Assembly: GCA_024234265.1 (NCBI GenBank)
Contig: JACKOM010000010.1
Span: forward strand, 24,009 to 88,008
Reading direction: 5' to 3'
Source: Oceanospirillaceae bacterium
GTDB taxonomy: Bacteria; Pseudomonadota; Gammaproteobacteria; Pseudomonadales; Oceanobacteraceae
DNA: 64,000 nucleotides
In this document: positions 59,704 to 64,000 of the stretch, in pieces
Numbering within the stretch: position 1 is the first letter of the stretch
How the letters are laid out: each line of letters opens with the position of its first letter
Notes under the pieces: model-generated
Databases searched by the model: none
The model's input: the letters and a program-made list of their open reading frames with translations, nothing else
What the model was told of the DNA's origin: nothing
Position numbers and translations under genes: made by a program

Positions 59704-61317
59704 TTAACGGGGGGGCAAGTGGCGCGCGAGGGTGGCGAGCAATTGTTCGCGGCTGACGGGTTTGGGAATGTAATCCGCAAACAGGTTTTCATCACCGTTT
59801 TGCTGGCCGCCAAGCACATCGGCACTCAGGGCGATCACCGGCAAACCGGGGTGATTTTTTTGTATTGCACGGCAGGCGGTGCGGCCATCCATGCCGGGCA
59901 GGTGAATATCCATCAGCACCAGATCAGGTTGCTGCCGGGTGATTTGCTGCAGGGCACTTTCGGCGTTATCAAACAGGCTGAGTTGCAGGGGTGTGTCTTC
60001 GAGCATGGCCACCAGCACTTCCTGGTTGATCAGGTTATCTTCCACCAGCAGTACATGGGCGCGGGCGAGCTGCAGCGCTTGCTTCTCCTGCGGGGCATCC
60101 GCCGGTGGCGGGCAGGTTTGCATAGGCAGATCAAAATAAAACACGCTGCCTTTGCCGGGCTCACTGCGCAGGTGTATTTCACTTTGCATCAGTTGCGCGA
60201 GGCGCTGGCTGATGGCCAAGCCAAGCCCCGTGCCACCAAAACGTTTGCTGATATCTGCGCTGCTTTGCTCAAAGGGCTGGAACAGGCGGCTGGCCTGTTC
60301 GGCATCTATGCCGATGCCTTCATCGGCCACGCTGATATGCAGGTGATCAGCGCGCCAGCGCACGGTGAGGCGCACCTCTTTGCCGCTGGCGGTGAATTTC
60401 AGCGCATTGCCGAGCAGGTTGATGAGTATTTGCCCGAGTTTAGTTTCATCGGTCAGTGCCCAGGGGGGCAGGGCAGGGTCGATGTCGGTGTGAAATATCA
60501 GGCCTTTTTCGCTGGCACGGCCCTGCATCATGGCCCCTGTGCCGGCGAATAAACCGGGCAGCTGCACGGCTGTTATATGCAGTTCCATTTTACCGGCTTC
60601 GATTTTGGCCATATCCAATACGCTGTTAATCAGCTCACTGAGTTTGCGTGCGCTGAAGGCCATATTGCCCACGTAATTCACCGCTTTGGCGGGCAGGGCG
60701 AACTCCTTCTGTTTTGCCTGCAGCAGTTCGGCAAAACCGACAATGGCGTTGAGCGGGGTGCGCAGCTCGTGGCTCATCTGGCTGAGAAAACGCTGGCTGT
60801 TTAAACGGGCTTCTTCGAGCTGGTGGATTTTCTGGCGCAGCTCCAGCTGGCTGATCACCTCGTGGGCGAGGGTGTTCAGGGCGCGTTTTTGTTTTTCGCT
60901 GAGTTGTTTGGGCACCCGGTCGATGGCGCACAGGGTGCCGATGGCGTGGCCATTGGGGCTGATAAGCGGCGCACCGGCGTAAAAGCGGATATCCGGCGCC
61001 TGGGTAACTAAGGGGTTATCGGCAAAACGTTCATCTTTGCTGGCATCCGGCACTTCAAACACTTGGCGGCCATGGATGGCGTGGGCGCAGAAGGCTAAAT
61101 CCCGGTGGGTTTCCCTCGCATCCAGCCCGACCCGGGCTTTAAACCACTGGCGGTCAACATCCACCAGGCTGATAAGGGCGATGGGGGTGTCGCAGATATC
61201 GCTGGCGAGCTGGGTGAGATCATCAAAGATTTGCTCAGCCTCGCTGTCGAGCACGCCATAGGCGTACAAGTCGGCAAGGCGCTCGCGTTCATCATCTGTG
61301 GGAGGGGCAACTTTCAT
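59704..61317 (-). CDS. GAF-domain hybrid sensor histidine kinase/response regulator
   Basis: A 537-residue cytoplasmic protein. A GAF domain (residues ~20-160, with FYAGAPLISPNGHAIGTLC), HisKA with FLSQMSHELRTPLNAIVG, a HATPase domain (QILINLLGNALKFT, VADEGIGI, FGGTGLGLAI) and a receiver domain with LLVEDNLINQEVL and phospho-acceptor DLVLMDIHLPGMDG. There are no membrane helices. A hybrid of this type needs an HPt partner; the lone HPt gene at 1713-2081 is a candidate but not linked. It lies alone upstream of ompV. Confidence 0.92.
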   Translation of the reverse strand: MKVAPPTDDERERLADLYAYGVLDSEAEQIFDDLTQLASDICDTPIALISLVDVDRQWFKARVGLDARETHRDLAFCAHAIHGRQVFEVPDASKDERFADNPLVTQAPDIRFYAGAPLISPNGHAIGTLCAIDRVPKQLSEKQKRALNTLAHEVISQLELRQKIHQLEEARLNSQRFLSQMSHELRTPLNAIVGFAELLQAKQKEFALPAKAVNYVGNMAFSARKLSELINSVLDMAKIEAGKMELHITAVQLPGLFAGTGAMMQGRASEKGLIFHTDIDPALPPWALTDETKLGQILINLLGNALKFTASGKEVRLTVRWRADHLHISVADEGIGIDAEQASRLFQPFEQSSADISKRFGGTGLGLAISQRLAQLMQSEIHLRSEPGKGSVFYFDLPMQTCPPPADAPQEKQALQLARAHVLLVEDNLINQEVLVAMLEDTPLQLSLFDNAESALQQITRQQPDLVLMDIHLPGMDGRTACRAIQKNHPGLPVIALSADVLGGQQNGDENLFADYIPKPVSREQLLATLARHLPPR

Positions 61318-61381
61318 ATCAGCAATCCCTAAGGGTCACCGGAGTATAGACAGTGTGCCCGGCTCTGCTCAGCGGCTCTGC

Positions 61382-62227
61382 TCAGCTGGCGGCGATGTTG
61401 TAACTGCCGGCCTCACCCCCGAGCAGGCGGCTGAGTTCCGGCAGGTGTTTTTCCAGCTCGGCTTTTAAGGTCCAGGGCGGGTTGAGCATAAACATGCCAC
61501 TGCCGTACATGCCGTTGAAGGTGCTGGCATCCCCCACCAGCAGGCGCACGTCGAGCCAGTCTTTGCTGAGGTTTTTGAGCTGTTCAGTCATTTTTTGCGC
61601 TTCGCCCTGTTTGTTGCTCTGGCGCTGGGCGCTGTTGATCAGGGGGTACCACACCACGTAGGTGCCGGTGGCAAAACGTTTGATGGCCGCCTGCAGGGTT
61701 TTGACTACGGCGGCATATTCGCTGGCCTGCTCGTAGGGTGGGTCAATCATTACCAGGGCGCGGCGCGGGGCCGGTGGCAGCAGGGCGATAAGGCCATCAA
61801 AACCGTTTTGTTGCTGCACTTTGACCTGACGGTTTTTGGCAAAATTGTGGCCGAGCAGTTTGAAATCCTGCGGGTGTAATTCGTAGAGGTAGGCTTTGTC
61901 GTCTTCACGCAGCAGGCTGTTGGCAAACATGGGCGAGCCGGGGTAATGGCGCAGGTTTGGGCTGTCGTTGGCGGCTTTGACTATGTTGAGGTACTCACGC
62001 AGGGGGGCGGGGCATTTTGCCCAGAGTTTGCCGATGCCGCTGGCGTATTCGCTTTTGCCGCTGGTCATGGCGTTGTCGAGTTTGTAAGCGCCGGCACCGG
62101 CGTGGGTGTCTATGTACCAGTAGGGTTTATCTTTCTGGTTCATGTAACTCAGGCATTCCACCAGCAGCCAGTGTTTCAGGACATCGGCGTGGTTGCCGGC
62201 GTGGAAAGCATGACGATAACTGAGCAT
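61382..62227 (-). CDS. rlmJ: 23S rRNA (adenine2030-N6)-methyltransferase RlmJ
   Basis: A 281-residue protein (E. coli RlmJ 280). MLSYRHAFHAGNHADVLKHW at the N-terminus, YIDTHAGAGAY for SAM binding, and the catalytic ALVMIDPPYEQASEY are all present, plus GSGMFMLNPPW near the end. It methylates A2030 of 23S rRNA. Divergent from ybiT, with 135 bases between. Confidence 0.96.
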   Translation of the reverse strand: MLSYRHAFHAGNHADVLKHWLLVECLSYMNQKDKPYWYIDTHAGAGAYKLDNAMTSGKSEYASGIGKLWAKCPAPLREYLNIVKAANDSPNLRHYPGSPMFANSLLREDDKAYLYELHPQDFKLLGHNFAKNRQVKVQQQNGFDGLIALLPPAPRRALVMIDPPYEQASEYAAVVKTLQAAIKRFATGTYVVWYPLINSAQRQSNKQGEAQKMTEQLKNLSKDWLDVRLLVGDASTFNGMYGSGMFMLNPPWTLKAELEKHLPELSRLLGGEAGSYNIAAS

Positions 62228-62362
62228 GAAAATACCTGGGGCAATTGAAAAAAGGGGGCCATTCTATCCTGTCTGCCCGAGACTGACGAATCCCAGTGGC
62301 GTACTTTAACCGGCGAGTCGTGTACAATGCCGCACCTTGTTTTAACCCTATAGGGCAATGCC

Positions 62363-63955
62363 GTGATTTCGACCGCTAACCTCACCATTCAATTCGGTTC
62401 CAAGCCTCTGTTTGAGAACGTGTCTGTTAAATTCTCCGACGGCAACCGCTATGGCCTGATCGGTGCGAACGGTTGTGGTAAATCCACCCTGATGAAAATC
62501 ATGGGTGGTGATCTGGCACCTTCCAGCGGCCAGGTGATGCTCGCCCCGAATACCCGCTTGGGTAAACTGCGTCAGGACCAGTTTGCTTTTGAAGAATTCA
62601 GCGTGATCGACACCGTGATCATGGGCCACACCGAGCTGTGGAAAGTGAAACACGAGCGCGACATGATTTACGCCAAGCCTGACATGAGCGAAGAAGACGG
62701 CATGCGCGTGGCTGATCTGGAAGTGGAATTCGCCGAGATGGACGGTTACACCGCTGAATCCCGTGCCGGTGAACTGCTGCTCGGCCTGGAAATCCCGATT
62801 GAACAACACTACGGCCCGATGAGCGAAGTCGCCCCCGGCTGGAAATTACGTGTGCTGCTGGCCCAGGCCCTGTTCTCTGATCCGGACGTGCTGCTGCTCG
62901 ACGAGCCAACCAACAACCTGGACATCAACACCATCCGCTGGCTGGAAAACATCCTCAACCAGCGTAACAGTACTATGGTGATCATCTCCCACGACCGTCA
63001 CTTCCTGAACAGCGTGTGCACCCACATGGCTGACCTGGATTACGGCGAACTGCGTGTGTACCCCGGTAACTACGATGACTACATGACGGCCTCTACCCAG
63101 GCCCGTGAACGTCTGCTGGCGGATAACGCCAAGAAAAAAGCCCAGATCGCTGAGCTGCAAACCTTCGTAAGCCGTTTCTCTGCCAACGCGTCCAAGTCCA
63201 AACAGGCGACTTCCCGTGCCAAGCAGATCGACAAAATCAAACTCGACGAAGTAAAACCGTCCAGCCGCGTATCGCCGTTTATCCGTTTCGACCAGGAGAA
63301 AAAACTGCACCGTGGTGCCGTGCACCTGGAAAACGTGGGCAAAGAATACGATGGCCGTTCGATCTTCAAGGGTTTTTCCATGAACGTGGAAGCCGGTGAG
63401 CGTATCGCCATTATCGGCCCTAACGGTATCGGTAAAACCACGTTACTGCGCTGCATTGTGGAAGCGGGTTTTGCCAGCAGCGGCACCGTGAAATGGGCTG
63501 AAAACGCGACTGTGGGTTATTTTGCCCAGGACCACGCGGCGGATTTCCCCAACGATGCCACCCTCTACGAGTGGATTTCCCAGTGGGTGAAAGCCAGCGA
63601 CGACGAGCAGGTAATCCGCGGTACATTGGGCCGTATGCTGTTCAGCTCCGACCATATCAACAAATCCGTGAAAGTGATTTCCGGGGGTGAGCAGGGCCGC
63701 CTGTTGTTCGGCAAATTAATTCTGCAGAAAAACAACGTGATGGTGATGGACGAACCGACCAACCACCTGGATATGGAATCCATCGAAGCCCTCAACCTTG
63801 CGTTGGAAAACTTCCCCGGCACATTGATCTTCGTATCCCACGACCGTGAATTTGTATCCTCCCTGGCCACGCGCATTATCGATATGCGCCCGGATGGCAT
63901 TGTGGATTTCAGCGGTAACTACGAAGACTACCTGCGCAGCCAGGAACTGGCGTAA
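62363..63955 (+). CDS. ybiT: ABC-F family ATPase YbiT
   Basis: A 530-residue protein, exactly the length of E. coli YbiT. Two ABC domains: first Walker A GANGCGKST, signature-like SEVAPGWKLR, Walker B LLLDEPTNNLD; then Walker A GPNGIGKTT, signature ISGGEQGR, VMDEPTNHLD. The inter-domain linker carries SRFSANASKSKQATSRAKQI. ABC-F proteins act on the ribosomal E site to rescue stalled translation. GTG start at 62363, with AGGG upstream and TACAAT at 62323 as a possible -10. Confidence 0.94.
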   Translation: MISTANLTIQFGSKPLFENVSVKFSDGNRYGLIGANGCGKSTLMKIMGGDLAPSSGQVMLAPNTRLGKLRQDQFAFEEFSVIDTVIMGHTELWKVKHERDMIYAKPDMSEEDGMRVADLEVEFAEMDGYTAESRAGELLLGLEIPIEQHYGPMSEVAPGWKLRVLLAQALFSDPDVLLLDEPTNNLDINTIRWLENILNQRNSTMVIISHDRHFLNSVCTHMADLDYGELRVYPGNYDDYMTASTQARERLLADNAKKKAQIAELQTFVSRFSANASKSKQATSRAKQIDKIKLDEVKPSSRVSPFIRFDQEKKLHRGAVHLENVGKEYDGRSIFKGFSMNVEAGERIAIIGPNGIGKTTLLRCIVEAGFASSGTVKWAENATVGYFAQDHAADFPNDATLYEWISQWVKASDDEQVIRGTLGRMLFSSDHINKSVKVISGGEQGRLLFGKLILQKNNVMVMDEPTNHLDMESIEALNLALENFPGTLIFVSHDREFVSSLATRIIDMRPDGIVDFSGNYEDYLRSQELA

Positions 63956-63977
63956 CAGGCTTGAGTGTGTAACCCCT

Positions 63978-64000
63978 AAAAAACCGGCGCCAGCCGGTTT
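63978..64000 (+). terminator. Terminator after ybiT (runs to the window edge)
   Basis: AAACCGGC-GCCA-GCCGGTTT hairpin, with the T run reaching the end of the window. Confidence 0.75.

Overview
This window is a stretch of chromosome from a mid-GC gammaproteobacterium. The gene content and order (recC-recB-recD; gatC-gatA-gatB divergent from mreB-mreC-mreD-maf-rng-yhdP-nit; tesB, dadA, rlmJ, ybiT, ppnP, ygjP, yaiI, a RIO kinase next to a RecQ-type helicase) look like the Pseudomonadales/Cellvibrionales branch. Placing it nearer Cellvibrionaceae is an inference from protein style, not something shown here. Most of the window is core genome. There is no rRNA, tRNA, CRISPR array, prophage or complete insertion sequence that I can see.

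Layout. 1-2.1 kb: a truncated SulP/DauA transporter, a 263-bp MITE-like element, a small membrane protein and a lone HPt protein. 2.2-10.7 kb: the RecBCD exonuclease/helicase operon. 10.8-18.1 kb: a structured dispersed repeat, trmA, two acyl-CoA thioesterases, a secreted M19-type metallohydrolase, a second copy of the repeat, and a divergent membrane-anchored lipoxygenase homologue. 18.3-23.3 kb: DUF3622; an SbtA-like transporter/DUF1304/MscS operon; a lipoprotein plus a Cys-rich beta-helix protein. 23.4-29.1 kb: RecQ-like helicase, RIO kinase, a pirin gene split by the second MITE, a GGCT-fold protein and dadA. 29.2-36 kb: a 7TM histidine-kinase-like sensor without its phospho-acceptor His, an OmpA-type lipoprotein, a TonB receptor and twin Ala/Glu-rich lipoproteins. 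36-42.2 kb: K+/H+ antiporter, GNAT, YgjP, GatCAB amidotransferase. 42.3-52.8 kb: a long cell-shape and envelope operon (mreBCD-maf-rng-yhdP-nit-hydrolase-yaiI). 52.9-64 kb: PDC sensor protein plus chemoreceptor, YqcC, DeaD helicase, PpnP, an AT-rich GNAT-like gene, OmpV, a hybrid kinase, rlmJ and ybiT.

The most interesting signals are small-scale. (1) Two 263-bp elements with TTAA target duplications: one separates the dauA start codon from its ancestral Shine-Dalgarno sequence, the other inserts a multiple of three into a pirin gene and leaves one in-frame stop. (2) Two copies of a ~210-bp hairpin-rich repeat, both between convergent genes, with a compensatory base-pair change. (3) mreC appears to start at an ATT codon. 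(4) The lipoxygenase homologue has shifted or altered iron-ligand positions. (5) The mcp and deaD genes share an almost identical 3' repeat-plus-terminator cassette on opposite strands. I did not find a clear new multi-gene defence or metabolic system.
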